A stretch of DNA of 64,000 bases from Candidatus Endomicrobium neocapritermitis (GTDB lineage Bacteria; Elusimicrobiota; Endomicrobiia; Endomicrobiales; Endomicrobiaceae). Below are positions 33,029 through 41,486 of the stretch, piece after piece. Under the pieces are notes generated by a model. The model ran no database searches and was not told the DNA's origin. It saw nothing but the letters and a program-made list of their open reading frames with translations. The stretch spans positions 42,704 through 106,703 of the forward strand of contig WRJZ01000050.1 of NCBI GenBank assembly GCA_009778325.1, given 5' to 3'. The translations under genes were made by a program, and so were the position numbers. Each line of letters opens with the position of its first letter. Position 1 is the stretch's first letter.

Positions 33029-35209
33029 ATGAAAAAAATTTACTTGGCTTTCTTATGGCATCAGCATCAACCTATGTATAAAAACCCTTCGACGGGCAGT
33101 TATGAGCTTCCGTGGGTAAGGCTTCACGCGACTAAAGATTATTATGATATGGTCGCGGCTTTGGACAATTACCCGAAAATAAAAGCTAACTTTAATCTCG
33201 TTCCGTCTCTTTTAATCCAGCTTGAAGAGTACGCGTCAGGAAAAGCTAAAGATAAATTCCTTGACCTGACTCTTAAAGACGCTTCTTTGCTTACCGAAGA
33301 CGAAAAAGTTTTTATTTTGATGAACTTCTTTATGGCTAACTGGGATAATATGATTTTTCCGTACAACAGATATTTACAGCTTCTTGAAAAGCGCGGAAGG
33401 CATACAACGGAAGCGGAAATCAGAAAAACGCTTAACTATTTTAAAGTTGAAGATTTCAGGGATTTGCAGGTATGGTTTAATTTAACATGGATGGACCCAT
33501 ACTGGCGTAAAACCGACGAATTGGTCGGCTCTCTCTATGATAAAGAAAGAGATTTTACCGAAGAAGATAAGCAAAAGCTTGTAACCAAACAGCTTGAAAT
33601 TTGCGGCAAAATAGTTGAAAAGCACAAAGAAGCGCAGGACAGGGGGCAGATAGAAGTTTCAATAACGCCTTATTACCATCCGATTTTGCCGCTTTTATGC
33701 GATACAAATGTTGCTCATCAGGCAACCCCTGCAATGGTGCTGCCTAAAAATAGATTTTCTCATCCGGAAGACGCGAATTGGCATATAACAAACGCCATAG
33801 ATTATTATGAAAAACTTTTCGGACGCAAGCCGTCGGGTATGTGGCCGTCTGAAGGTTCGGTTTCAACCGATATGGCGGTATTGGCCGCCAATGCAGGAGT
33901 AAAATGGATTGCCACGGATGAAGCAGTGCTTTTTAACAGCTCAAAAGAAATAAACGGAAACAGAAGGTTTTTATTCAGACCGCATAAATTGTCGGTAAAC
34001 GCAATAGAGCTCAACATGCTTTTCAGGGATCACGGCTTATCGGACTCCATAGGTTTTGTTTACTCCAAATGGAACGCCCGCGACGCGGCCGCCGATTTCG
34101 TAAACAAAATACGCGGAATAGCCGATTATGTCGGAAACGATTATGACGCGCCTTTGGTTTCGGTTATTTTAGACGGCGAAAACTGCTGGGAATATTATAA
34201 AAACGACGGATGGGATTTTCTGGAAGCTCTTTATGAAATGCTCAGTAATGACACAGTAATTGAAACCGTAAAAATAAGCGAATATCTTGAAAAATTTCCT
34301 CCGAAGAATGTTTTGCGGGGACTTACGGCGGGTTCATGGATAAACGGAAATTTCGGCGTTTGGATAGGCCATAATGAAGATAATACGTCTTGGGACTATC
34401 TGGGAATGACAAGAGATTTTCTTGTTGATTTTATCGAAAAAAATCCTGGTTTTAAAGGTTCTAAACAGGAAAAAGAAGCATGGGACATTTTTTACGCGGC
34501 TGAAGGTTCGGACTGGAACTGGTGGTACGGGCCTGACCATTCTTCCGCGAATGACTCTGTTTTTGATTTTATCTACAGGCAGCATTTGATTAAAGTTTAC
34601 GAGTGCATGGGGCAGAAGCCTCCGGATATTTTATACAAGGCTATTAAAAGCACGCAAAAGAGATATAATGAATCAAAGCCGTCGGCTTTTATAAGTCCGA
34701 GAATTGACGGCAAAGTTACGAACTTTTTTGAGTGGAAAAACGCCGGATATTATGAAGTCGGGCATGCCGGGGGTTCGATGCATCAGGTTTCGGCGGCAGT
34801 TAACACTTTTTATTATGGGTTCAATATGCGGAATTTTTATGTCCGTTTTGATTTAAGCGCCGATATTTCTCTTAAATCGCTTGAGGATTTAACTTTTCAT
34901 GTGATTTTTCTTGCGCCGGTTAAGCGTAATGTCGCGCTTACATTCAGTGCCGACGGAAAAGTTTCGAGGCTGGTTCTTAAGACTGAAAAAGAAGAAAAAG
35001 TTTTAAATATTGAAAATGCGGCCTTTGATAAAATTATAGAGATAGCCATACCTTTTGCCGACTTAGACCTTCCGGCGGACTATGAAAATATCGAGTTTAC
35101 CGTAAGCGTTGATAAAAATAGCATGGAAATAGAAAGATGGCCTTATCAATCTTCAATAATAATTCCGAAACCTTCGGAAGGTTTTAATTTTTTAAGCTGG
35201 ACGATTTGA
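33029..35209 (+). CDS. glycoside hydrolase family 57 protein (alpha-amylase / glucanotransferase type)
   Basis: The 726-residue protein shows the five GH57 regions. LWHQHQP is at residues 9-15, the nucleophile Glu275 is in MWPSEGSVS, and the acid/base Asp382 is in VILDGENCWEYY. YHPILPLL and DWNWWYGPDH match further conserved segments. A C-terminal beta domain (about 560-726) follows. It acts on alpha-glucans such as glycogen or maltodextrin, by hydrolysis or glucan transfer. No signal peptide is seen, so it should be cytoplasmic. The stop is TGA-ACGGCA, the usual left edge of a repeat element. Confidence 0.93.
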   Translation: MKKIYLAFLWHQHQPMYKNPSTGSYELPWVRLHATKDYYDMVAALDNYPKIKANFNLVPSLLIQLEEYASGKAKDKFLDLTLKDASLLTEDEKVFILMNFFMANWDNMIFPYNRYLQLLEKRGRHTTEAEIRKTLNYFKVEDFRDLQVWFNLTWMDPYWRKTDELVGSLYDKERDFTEEDKQKLVTKQLEICGKIVEKHKEAQDRGQIEVSITPYYHPILPLLCDTNVAHQATPAMVLPKNRFSHPEDANWHITNAIDYYEKLFGRKPSGMWPSEGSVSTDMAVLAANAGVKWIATDEAVLFNSSKEINGNRRFLFRPHKLSVNAIELNMLFRDHGLSDSIGFVYSKWNARDAAADFVNKIRGIADYVGNDYDAPLVSVILDGENCWEYYKNDGWDFLEALYEMLSNDTVIETVKISEYLEKFPPKNVLRGLTAGSWINGNFGVWIGHNEDNTSWDYLGMTRDFLVDFIEKNPGFKGSKQEKEAWDIFYAAEGSDWNWWYGPDHSSANDSVFDFIYRQHLIKVYECMGQKPPDILYKAIKSTQKRYNESKPSAFISPRIDGKVTNFFEWKNAGYYEVGHAGGSMHQVSAAVNTFYYGFNMRNFYVRFDLSADISLKSLEDLTFHVIFLAPVKRNVALTFSADGKVSRLVLKTEKEEKVLNIENAAFDKIIEIAIPFADLDLPADYENIEFTVSVDKNSMEIERWPYQSSIIIPKPSEGFNFLSWTI

Positions 35210-35339
35210 ACGGCAAGTAATAATTAATAATTAACAAATAACAATGTAGGAGTTTCGGTATAACCGAAACATATTGATAAGGTTTTCGCAAAGCGAAAAC
35301 ACAATAATTGTTAATTATTAATTGTAAACTGTTAATTGG
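35210..35339. repeat. heptad-armed hairpin element, TTAACAA type, core in inverted order
   Basis: Arms of AATAATTAATAATTAACAAATAACAAT and its complement enclose GTTTCGGTATAACCGAAAC (35252-35270) and then GTTTTCGCAAAGCGAAAAC (35282-35300). As in the 22.7-kb and 35.7-kb copies, the core order is inverted relative to the other elements. Confidence 0.88.
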
Positions 35340-35348
35340 AGTTTTTTT

Positions 35349-35636
35349 ATGCAAATAAAAGGGATAGCTGTTAATGGCAGGACATATAAAGCTTTTGAAG
35401 GGGAGATAGTTCCCGGAAGTTCTTTGGTTTTTATTATGAGCGCAAAAGGTTTTATTATGTGCGGTTATTTAAATATGGAAACAGCCGAAAAGAAAGGCAA
35501 TATTGCCGCAATTGCCACCGGCGTTAAAACTGTTGACGATATGCTTAAAACAAAAATAGTCGCTGTTTCAAGCGCCGCAAAAAAGGCAGGAATTACAGAA
35601 GGCATGCCGGTAAAAAAAGCGCTTGCATATATGTAA
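35349..35636 (+). CDS. DUF1805 (YunC-like) protein
   Basis: A 95-residue protein matching the DUF1805/YunC family along its length: FIMSAKGFIMCGYLNMETAEKKGNIAAIATGVKTVDDMLKTKIVAVSSAAKKAGITEGM. Family members are small, single-domain proteins of unknown biochemical role. Length and the conserved C-G-Y-L-N-M-E-T segment are normal. The ATG follows GGAGTTTTTTT. The gene is isolated between two heptad elements. Confidence 0.88.
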   Translation: MQIKGIAVNGRTYKAFEGEIVPGSSLVFIMSAKGFIMCGYLNMETAEKKGNIAAIATGVKTVDDMLKTKIVAVSSAAKKAGITEGMPVKKALAYM

Positions 35637-35760
35637 CAACAAAGTTCAAAGTGCAGAGTTCAAATAATGTGTTTCGGCTTTGCCGAAACTGATTATAAGT
35701 TTTCGCAAAGCGAAAACACCGAATTTGAACTCTGAACTCTGCATTTTGAACTTTTGTCTT
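35637..35760. repeat. heptad-armed hairpin element, GTTCAGA type, between convergent genes
   Basis: Left arm CAAAGTTCAAAGTGCAGAGTT and right arm GAACTCTGAACTCTGCATTT enclose GTTTCGGCTTTGCCGAAAC (35671-35689) and GTTTTCGCAAAGCGAAAAC (35699-35717), the inverted core order. It lies between the DUF1805 stop and the stop of the minus-strand LtaS-like gene, so it can end both transcripts. Confidence 0.9.
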
Positions 35761-35765
35761 TAAAC

Positions 35766-37622
35766 TCATTCCTTTAACAAATTTCGCCAGTCGTTTGCTT
35801 TTTGGAAAAAACTTACTGCGGTTTTAAAATCTTCTTCGTTTGTTTGTTTATCTTCTGATTTTTCCATGGAAGGCAGTTTGTAAAAATCCGTATGTTTTAT
35901 AGGTTTTAACAATGTAAGAGTATCGTTGTGAACAAAACCCGCCTTTTGGTAATTTATTAAAAAATATCTCGTTTCATAATCTTCAGCCGTAGCGTCTTGC
36001 CCGAAAAATCTGTTTTCATATTCTATATTAAGCAAAGAAAGCAATGTAGGCAGAGCGTCTATCTGGCTTATGTGATGCGTATAAGTTTTAGGCTTTATAA
36101 GTTTTGGCGCATAAATTATAAGCGGTATTCTGTGCTCTCTGGGATGTAATTCGTCTTTTCCGGCAATGCCTGCTTCGTGGTCTGCCACAAAAACAAATAC
36201 GGTGTTGTCAAACCACGGCTTGGTTTTTGCGGTTTCAACAAGCTGTCCTACGGAATAATCAGCATATTTAATGGCGCTTGTTCTTTCTCCCTGCGGTAAA
36301 TCTATGGCATTTTGCGGAAAGGTATAAGGTCTATGGTTTGAAGTCGTAAGCACAAACAAAAAGAATTTTTCTTTATTGTCATGATAGCTGTCCGCCCGTT
36401 TTATCGCCTGCACAAACAAATCTTCATCGCTTACGCCCCACGCATTGGCAAAACGAACTTCATTTTTAGGAAAGTCCGTTCTGTCGTTTATCGCAAAGCC
36501 GTTATTTCTAAAATAGTAATTCATATTGTCAAAAGCGCCGTATCCTCCGTAAACGAATTCGGTTTTATAACCCTTTTTTCTGAAAATAGTTCCGATAGTG
36601 TAAAGATTTTCATTGTTATTTCTGCGCACTATTGACATGCCGGGTAAAGGCGGCACGGCTATTGTAAGCGCTTCTATGCCGCGGACAGTTCGCGTTCCCG
36701 TGGCATAAGTATTGGGGAAAAACACTCCTTCCCGAGCGTATCTAATCAAATAAGGAGTAACCGGAGAATTATCTTCGCCGGCAGTCCGCTCCATGTATTT
36801 AGCGCTCATGCTTTCCATAAGCACAATAATTATATTCGGATTTAATTCTTCGCCTTGCCGCGAAATAAATTTCCCTAAAGGAATTTTTCCGGAGATTATT
36901 TTATCGACTTCTTCCTGCGGAAGCGTCGGATAAAATACATCGTATTCCAGCTCGTTGTGCGTAAACGCGTAGACAAAACTGTAAGCTCCGCCTTTGGCAA
37001 TTTCATTGTTAAATCTGTTATTTGTAACTTCAGACCAGCTTAACGTCGTGAAGAAAGCTATTACGGCGCACAAAGCTAAATTAACTGCAAAAACCGCCAG
37101 CCTGTTTGAAAATTTTGGAATTGCCGTGTTTTTCGCAGCCGTAAAAAATTTTGAAAGCGCGAAACTTGCGGCGCAGGTAAGTATAAAAGCCGTAGTTAAT
37201 ATGGATATTACGGGATAAGACTCGTGAATATTTTTAATTACTTCATTGGTATATACCAAATAATCAACGGCTATAAAGTTAAATCTTGAAAGAAACTCAT
37301 CCCAGAAAAAATATTCGGCAATGCTTTTAAACGCCGTAAGGTATAAACTTACAGTAAAGAAAATTCCGGTAAACCATTTGTCAAATTTTGTGTTGTGTTT
37401 TTTTGCGGGTAAAACCATAAGATAAAAAATAAAAGGAAGGATAAAAAAAACGGATTCCATTATAAGAAAAAAGACGGATACGGAAAAAGTCTTTAAAATG
37501 GCAAATACGGACAAGTCCATATTGCCAAAGCTTAAAAACGTAAAAACAACAGTTACAAGAAGGCCTAACGCTGCGTAGGCCGCCAAGAATACGGACGTTC
37601 TTTTCCAATAATACATTAACAT
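35766..37622 (-). CDS. LTA synthase-like phosphoglycerol transferase / sulfatase-family membrane enzyme
   Basis: The 618-residue protein has about five membrane helices in the first 195 residues. A large alkaline-phosphatase-superfamily domain follows: PNIIIVLMESMSAKYM (metal ligand Glu270), the nucleophile region TGTRTVRGIEAL (Thr312 by alignment with LtaS), FVFVLTTSNHRPY and FVFVADHEAG. LtaS-type enzymes move glycerol phosphate or phosphoethanolamine from lipids to envelope acceptors. In a diderm, the acceptor may be a membrane-derived glucan or LPS. The catalytic GKTSD motif of LtaS reads GTRTVRG here, a marked variation. Acts on the outer face of the inner membrane. Confidence 0.87.
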   Translation of the reverse strand: MLMYYWKRTSVFLAAYAALGLLVTVVFTFLSFGNMDLSVFAILKTFSVSVFFLIMESVFFILPFIFYLMVLPAKKHNTKFDKWFTGIFFTVSLYLTAFKSIAEYFFWDEFLSRFNFIAVDYLVYTNEVIKNIHESYPVISILTTAFILTCAASFALSKFFTAAKNTAIPKFSNRLAVFAVNLALCAVIAFFTTLSWSEVTNNRFNNEIAKGGAYSFVYAFTHNELEYDVFYPTLPQEEVDKIISGKIPLGKFISRQGEELNPNIIIVLMESMSAKYMERTAGEDNSPVTPYLIRYAREGVFFPNTYATGTRTVRGIEALTIAVPPLPGMSIVRRNNNENLYTIGTIFRKKGYKTEFVYGGYGAFDNMNYYFRNNGFAINDRTDFPKNEVRFANAWGVSDEDLFVQAIKRADSYHDNKEKFFLFVLTTSNHRPYTFPQNAIDLPQGERTSAIKYADYSVGQLVETAKTKPWFDNTVFVFVADHEAGIAGKDELHPREHRIPLIIYAPKLIKPKTYTHHISQIDALPTLLSLLNIEYENRFFGQDATAEDYETRYFLINYQKAGFVHNDTLTLLKPIKHTDFYKLPSMEKSEDKQTNEEDFKTAVSFFQKANDWRNLLKE

Positions 37623-37692
37623 TGCAGATCCTCGATGTTTTTTATTTAATTTATAATAATGTCATAAAATCGATTTAATGTCAAGCGTAAAC

Positions 37693-37818
37693 AACGGCGA
37701 TGCAGGGATGCAGAGAGGCAGAGTAACGGCAAAAGAGAAATAAACTAGGTCGTTAGTTTCTGTGCATTTGCCGTGGTTGTTGCCCTGCCTCTCTGCATCC
37801 CCGCATCCCTGCATCGTT
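37693..37818. repeat. heptad-armed inverted repeat, GATGCAG type
   Basis: GGCGATGCAGGGATGCAGAG and complementary CTCTGCATCCCCGCATCC arms lie at the ends, and the centre holds GTAACGGCAAAAGAGAAA and a CGTTAG segment. It sits upstream of both the minus-strand LtaS-like gene and nspC. Same class as the elements at 42.7 and 52.3 kb. Confidence 0.82.
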
Positions 37819-37851
37819 GTTTTGTGAACTTCCAATCTTCTATTCATTTTT

Positions 37852-37859
37852 TGTATAAT
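37852..37859 (+). promoter_or_regulatory. extended -10 promoter of nspC
   Basis: TGTATAAT (37852-37859) within TTTTTTGTATAAT is an extended -10 box 31 bases before the nspC ATG. No good -35 box is found at 16-18 bases, as expected when TG is present. Confidence 0.6.
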
Positions 37860-37889
37860 TACATGCCAATTTATTTTAAGGAAAACAAT

Positions 37890-38990
37890 ATGCAGATTCA
37901 AACGCCGTATTATTTGATTGACGAGCGCAAGCTTTTTAAGAATATGAAAAAAATAGAGTATGTCCGCAAGAACTCAGGGGTGAAGTCTGTTTTGGCGCTA
38001 AAATGTTTTTCCGCGTGGTCTGTTTTTCCTTTGATGAGCAAGTATATGGCCGGAACTACGAGCAGCTCGCTTTATGAAGCAAGGCTCGGATACGAAAAAT
38101 TCGGCGGAGAGACGCATGCTTTCAGCGTTGCGTATTCAAAAAGCGATATAGAGTCTCTTAAAAAAATATCCGATAAAGTCATTTTTAATTCGGTTTCGCA
38201 GCTGAAAATGTTTTATAAAGATGTTAAGCATTTAAATATCGGCTTGAGAGTTAATCCGGGAGTCAGCTACTCTCATTTTGATTTAGCCAATCCGGCGAGA
38301 AAAAACTCAAGGCTCGGCGTATTTGATAAAAACGAAGTCTTAAAGGCGTTAGACAAAATCAACGGAGTTATGTTTCATTACAATTGCGAAAACGGAGACT
38401 TCGTCTCTTTTTCTAAAATGCTTGATTTTATTTCAAGTAAATATGAAAAAGTTTTGCATAAAGTTAACTGGGTGAGTCTGGGCGGCGGGTTGTACTTTAC
38501 TAAAGAAGGTTATCCGATCGATAAGTTTTGTGAAAAGCTCAAAGAGTTCAGCCAAAAATATAATGTGCAGGTTTATCTGGAGCCCGGCGAAGCCGCGATA
38601 ACTAAATGCTGCGAGCTTGTGACAACTGTTTTGGATATTGTGCATAACGGTAAAGATATTGCTATTGTTGACGCCTCAACCGAAGCGCATATGCTTGATT
38701 TGCTTATATATCAAACTCCGGCAAAAATGGATTCTAAAAGCGGCAAAAATGAGTATATTATTGCAGGCAAATCGTGTCTGGCAGGCGATATTTTCGGCAC
38801 ATATAAGCTTGCAGGCAAACTTAAAGTCGGTTCGAAAGTGAAATTTGCAGACGCTGCCGGATACACAATGGTAAAGAAAAATTGGTTTAACGGCGTTAAA
38901 ATGCCGTCAATAGTTGTCAAAAGGCTCAACGGTAAAACAGAAATTATAAGGCAGTTTTTATATACTGATTTTGTGAAAAATCTGTCATAA
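37890..38990 (+). CDS. nspC: carboxynorspermidine decarboxylase
   Basis: The 366-residue PLP enzyme has the fold-III N-terminus TPYYLIDERKLFKNMKKIEYV, with the PLP lysine at residue 38 in VLALKCFSAW. VNPGVSYSHFDLANPARKNSRLG, WVSLGGGLYFTKEGY and LEPGEAAITKC are typical of carboxy(nor)spermidine decarboxylases. It decarboxylates carboxynorspermidine or carboxyspermidine. The next gene encodes the matching dehydrogenase, so the pair makes (nor)spermidine without S-adenosylmethionine. The frame could begin at 37773 inside the repeat, but the ATG at 37890 has AAGGA eight bases upstream and gives the family N-terminus. Confidence 0.93.
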   Translation: MQIQTPYYLIDERKLFKNMKKIEYVRKNSGVKSVLALKCFSAWSVFPLMSKYMAGTTSSSLYEARLGYEKFGGETHAFSVAYSKSDIESLKKISDKVIFNSVSQLKMFYKDVKHLNIGLRVNPGVSYSHFDLANPARKNSRLGVFDKNEVLKALDKINGVMFHYNCENGDFVSFSKMLDFISSKYEKVLHKVNWVSLGGGLYFTKEGYPIDKFCEKLKEFSQKYNVQVYLEPGEAAITKCCELVTTVLDIVHNGKDIAIVDASTEAHMLDLLIYQTPAKMDSKSGKNEYIIAGKSCLAGDIFGTYKLAGKLKVGSKVKFADAAGYTMVKKNWFNGVKMPSIVVKRLNGKTEIIRQFLYTDFVKNLS

Positions 38991-38992
38991 AA

Positions 38993-39180
38993 ATAAAAGT
39001 GAAAGGCATGATGTACGCCTTCGGCGCATGATGTCGCTGCGCTAATGATGTATTGCCGCTTTGCGGCAACATGATGTAATGTATCCTTGTCGTTAATGTG
39101 TGCGAAGCACATACATCATTTCCGAAGGAAACATCATGCACGAAGTGTACATCATGTCCCGTAAGGGATACATCATTGTC
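38993..39180. repeat. array of CATGATG units separated by mini-hairpins, folded as one large inverted repeat
   Basis: The left half has repeated (C)ATGATG units spaced by short palindromes (CGCC-TTC-GGCG near 39016; TTGCCGC-TTT-GCGGCAA near 39053). The right half has CATCAT(G) units, the complement, spaced by TGTGC-GAA-GCACA, TTTCC-GAA-GGAAA, CAC-GAA-GTG and TCCC-GTAA-GGGA. It thus combines a 7-base unit with internal hairpins, a variant design of the heptad elements. Its right edge (GTCTTTAAAAAGGAGG) provides the ribosome-binding site of the next gene. Confidence 0.85.
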
Positions 39181-39201
39181 TTTAAAAAGGAGGGTAGCAC
39201 T

Positions 39202-40461
39202 TTGGAAAAGAAAAACGTACTTTTAATCGGGGCGGGAGGGGTAGCGCATGTTGCTGCTCATAAACTTGCCCAAAATAATGATTTGTTCGGCAATATGTAT
39301 ATTGCTTCGCGTTCATTAGAGGCTTGTAATGCTATTTTGGAAAGCATAGAGCGTAAAAATAATTACAAAGACATTTCAAATAAAATAATTGCAATGACGA
39401 TAGACGCTTTAGATGTTGCCGAACTTGTTAAATTGATAAAAAAGCTCGATATTTCTATTACAATTAATTTAGCTTCGGCTTTTTGCAATATGTCCATACT
39501 TGAGGCATGTATAGAAACAGGATCGGCATATATTGATACGGCAATTCATGAAGAACCGAATAAAGTTTGCGAAAACCCTCCATGGTATGAAAATTATGAG
39601 TGGAAACGTAAAAACAGATGCGCCGAAAAGCAAATAACCGCTATTTTGGGCGCCGGTTTTGACCCCGGCGTAGTCAACGCTTATGCCGCTTACGCGAAAA
39701 AACATTATTTTGACACTATTGATACCATTGACATAATGGACGTAAATGCCGGCAGCCACGGTAAATATTTTGCGACGAATTTTGATCCGGAAATAAATTT
39801 CAGGGAATTTCACAAAGTCTGGACATACATAGACAGGCAGTGGGTTGAAAAAGCCGTTCATGCGGAAAAAATGGTTTATGATTTTCCTGTTGTCGGTAAG
39901 CAGACGGTTTATTTGACGGGGCACGATGAAATACATTCGCTTTCAAAAAATATGGACGCAAACTCCGTCAGATTTTGGATGGGTTTTAGCGATCACTATA
40001 TTAATGTTTTCACTGTTTTAAAAAAGATAGGCTTACTTTCGGAACACCCCGTAAAAACTGCCGAAGGCCTTGAAGTTGTGCCTTTAAAAGTTGTAAAAGC
40101 CTGCCTGCCGGACCCGAAAACGCTTGCGCCTGATTATACGGGAAATACTTGTATAGGCGATTTGATAAAAGGCACAAAAGACGGCCGCAAAAAAGAACTG
40201 TTTATATACAATGTATGCGACCACAAAGCATGTTATGAAGAAGTTGAATCCCAGGCGATAAGCTACACGGCGGCAGTGCCTGCGGTTGCCGCTGCTATTT
40301 TGGTGGCAAAAGGCGATTGGGACGTCAAAAAAATGGTAAACGTCGAAGAACTTGATCCGGATCCGTATATAGAACTGCTTAATAATATAGGATTGCCTAC
40401 GGAAACAATAAAAGTAAGTTATTCTAAAAAGAGAAGTCCTAAAAAGGCAAGTAATAAATAA
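39202..40461 (+). CDS. carboxynorspermidine synthase (saccharopine dehydrogenase family)
   Basis: The protein begins MEKKNVLLIGAGGVAHVAAH, a Rossmann nucleotide-binding loop. ASRSLEACNAIL, INLASAFCNMSILEACIETGSAYIDTA and GAGFDPGVVNAYAAYA are typical of the Lys9-like CASDH group, about 400-420 residues long. It condenses aspartate semialdehyde with diaminopropane or putrescine, giving the substrate of NspC. The frame is open from an ATG at 39100, but that part lies within a repeat array. A TTG at 39202 with AAAGGAGG eight bases upstream is the better start, giving 419 residues. Confidence 0.92.
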   Translation: MEKKNVLLIGAGGVAHVAAHKLAQNNDLFGNMYIASRSLEACNAILESIERKNNYKDISNKIIAMTIDALDVAELVKLIKKLDISITINLASAFCNMSILEACIETGSAYIDTAIHEEPNKVCENPPWYENYEWKRKNRCAEKQITAILGAGFDPGVVNAYAAYAKKHYFDTIDTIDIMDVNAGSHGKYFATNFDPEINFREFHKVWTYIDRQWVEKAVHAEKMVYDFPVVGKQTVYLTGHDEIHSLSKNMDANSVRFWMGFSDHYINVFTVLKKIGLLSEHPVKTAEGLEVVPLKVVKACLPDPKTLAPDYTGNTCIGDLIKGTKDGRKKELFIYNVCDHKACYEEVESQAISYTAAVPAVAAAILVAKGDWDVKKMVNVEELDPDPYIELLNNIGLPTETIKVSYSKKRSPKKASNK

Positions 40462-40494
40462 TAAGTAATAAGTAAGAGACAATAAAGGCTGATG

Positions 40495-41067
40495 TCATTT
40501 TATCGGAATGGAAAATCTGTATCCGATATTTATCGTCATCAAGGTATATTTATCTTCTTCTTTATAGTTCGAATCTATGCTTTTGAGCGTGGCTTTATTC
40601 GATGTATAAAGAAGTTCGAAAATAAAATTATATAATTCTATTCCGCCACCGATACCGTAATAAAGCCCGCTGCCGTCGTCAAGCACTTCGCCGCCGTTAG
40701 CTTTAAAGTTGTGCATCATCATTCCGTAACCAAGCTGGCCTATAAGATAAACATATTCATTTTGTATAACTTTAAGTTTCGGCCTGAACGCAAAATAAAA
40801 ATTCGGAATGTTCAAGTCGCCTCTGGCTTCTATGTATCTGTAAAACATATAGTTAAAGCCCAAACCTATGCCTAAATTGTCCGTAAAATAATAATAAACT
40901 TCCGGAGATATGGAATATCCCGGGTCAGCCTCAAGACGTTCTCCGTGATTGTTGTTAATCTGTGAAGAAGGGGCAGCGCCTAATTTTAAGACTGCATCAA
41001 TTGACGTTTTTGCAAAAGCTGACGTTGAAAAGAATAAACACAAAAACAAGACAAAAAGTTTACGCAT
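40495..41067 (-). CDS. outer-membrane beta-barrel protein (OmpA/OmpX-like)
   Basis: A 190-residue protein with a clear signal peptide (MRKLFVLFLCLFFSTSAFAK). The mature part is a series of amphipathic beta strands (YYYFTDNLGIGLGFNYMFYRY, FYFAFRPKLKVIQNEYVYLIGQLGYGMMMH, YYGIGGGIELYNFIFELLYTSN) and a final strand near MTINIGYRFSI. This fits an eight-stranded outer-membrane barrel. Binding partner and function are unknown. It is convergent with the CASDH gene; a short stretch of AATAAGTAATAAGTA lies between, possibly half of a repeat element. Confidence 0.78.
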   Translation of the reverse strand: MRKLFVLFLCLFFSTSAFAKTSIDAVLKLGAAPSSQINNNHGERLEADPGYSISPEVYYYFTDNLGIGLGFNYMFYRYIEARGDLNIPNFYFAFRPKLKVIQNEYVYLIGQLGYGMMMHNFKANGGEVLDDGSGLYYGIGGGIELYNFIFELLYTSNKATLKSIDSNYKEEDKYTLMTINIGYRFSIPIK

Positions 41068-41210
41068 TTTTCAATCCTTAGAAGTTATATTTGTAATCCG
41101 TAAAATGAAAATCTTTCGGATATTATATTATTTTATTTTAAAAAGTGGAAGCGTTTTAAAAAAAAATTATATATAATAAAAAACATAATTCATTTTTAAA
41201 GGAGGACGCA

Positions 41211-41426
41211 ATGTTTGTAAAAATAAGAGGAACAAAAGCCGGGATATCGGGAGAAGGCGAGTTTATAGTCCGCACGGAAAGCATAAAAAGCATAGAAATT
41301 CTGCTTGGCGAAAACAAAATAATGTACTTGTTTGACGATCCAAAAGGCATTATTGTTAAAGATGAAGATTTTCAGCGTCTTCTTCCGCTTCTTGAAGTCA
41401 AAGACTGTACTCTAGTCAGTGAATAA
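41211..41426 (+). CDS. 71-residue protein of unknown function
   Basis: The protein (start MFVKIRGTKAGISGEGEFIV) appears to be a small all-beta domain with a helical end (DEDFQRLLPLLE). AAAGGAGG at perfect spacing and a TATAAT box (41172-41177) about 39 bases upstream suggest a well-expressed gene. No motif is recognised; the N-terminus (VKIRGTKAG, FIVRTESIKSIEIL) loosely resembles small beta-roll proteins of the FlbD type, but that is weak. It lies divergent from the beta-barrel gene. Confidence 0.7.
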   Translation: MFVKIRGTKAGISGEGEFIVRTESIKSIEILLGENKIMYLFDDPKGIIVKDEDFQRLLPLLEVKDCTLVSE

Positions 41427-41431
41427 ATAAT

Positions 41432-41486
41432 AAGTAACAAGTAATAAGTTTAAGACATTGTTATTTTTGCGTATTACTTGTTACTT
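41432..41486. repeat. small inverted repeat overlapping a stop codon
   Basis: AAGTAACAAGTAATA (41432-41446) pairs perfectly with TATTACTTGTTACTT (41472-41486). The right arm encodes the last residues of the minus-strand gene (VTSNTQK), and the loop includes its stop. It is a TTAACAA-type element without a core, serving as terminator between two convergent genes. Confidence 0.82.

Noticed and set aside
37773..37889. N-terminal extension of nspC
   Set aside because: It lies in a repeat arm upstream of the promoter; the ATG at 37890 fits site and family start.
39100..39201. N-terminal extension of the carboxynorspermidine synthase gene from an upstream ATG
   Set aside because: The extra codons come from the CATGATG repeat array; the TTG at 39202 has an AAAGGAGG site and gives the family N-terminus.
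41211..41426. Assignment of the 71-residue protein as FlbD
   Set aside because: Similarity is limited to a small beta pattern; no flagellar genes occur in the window.
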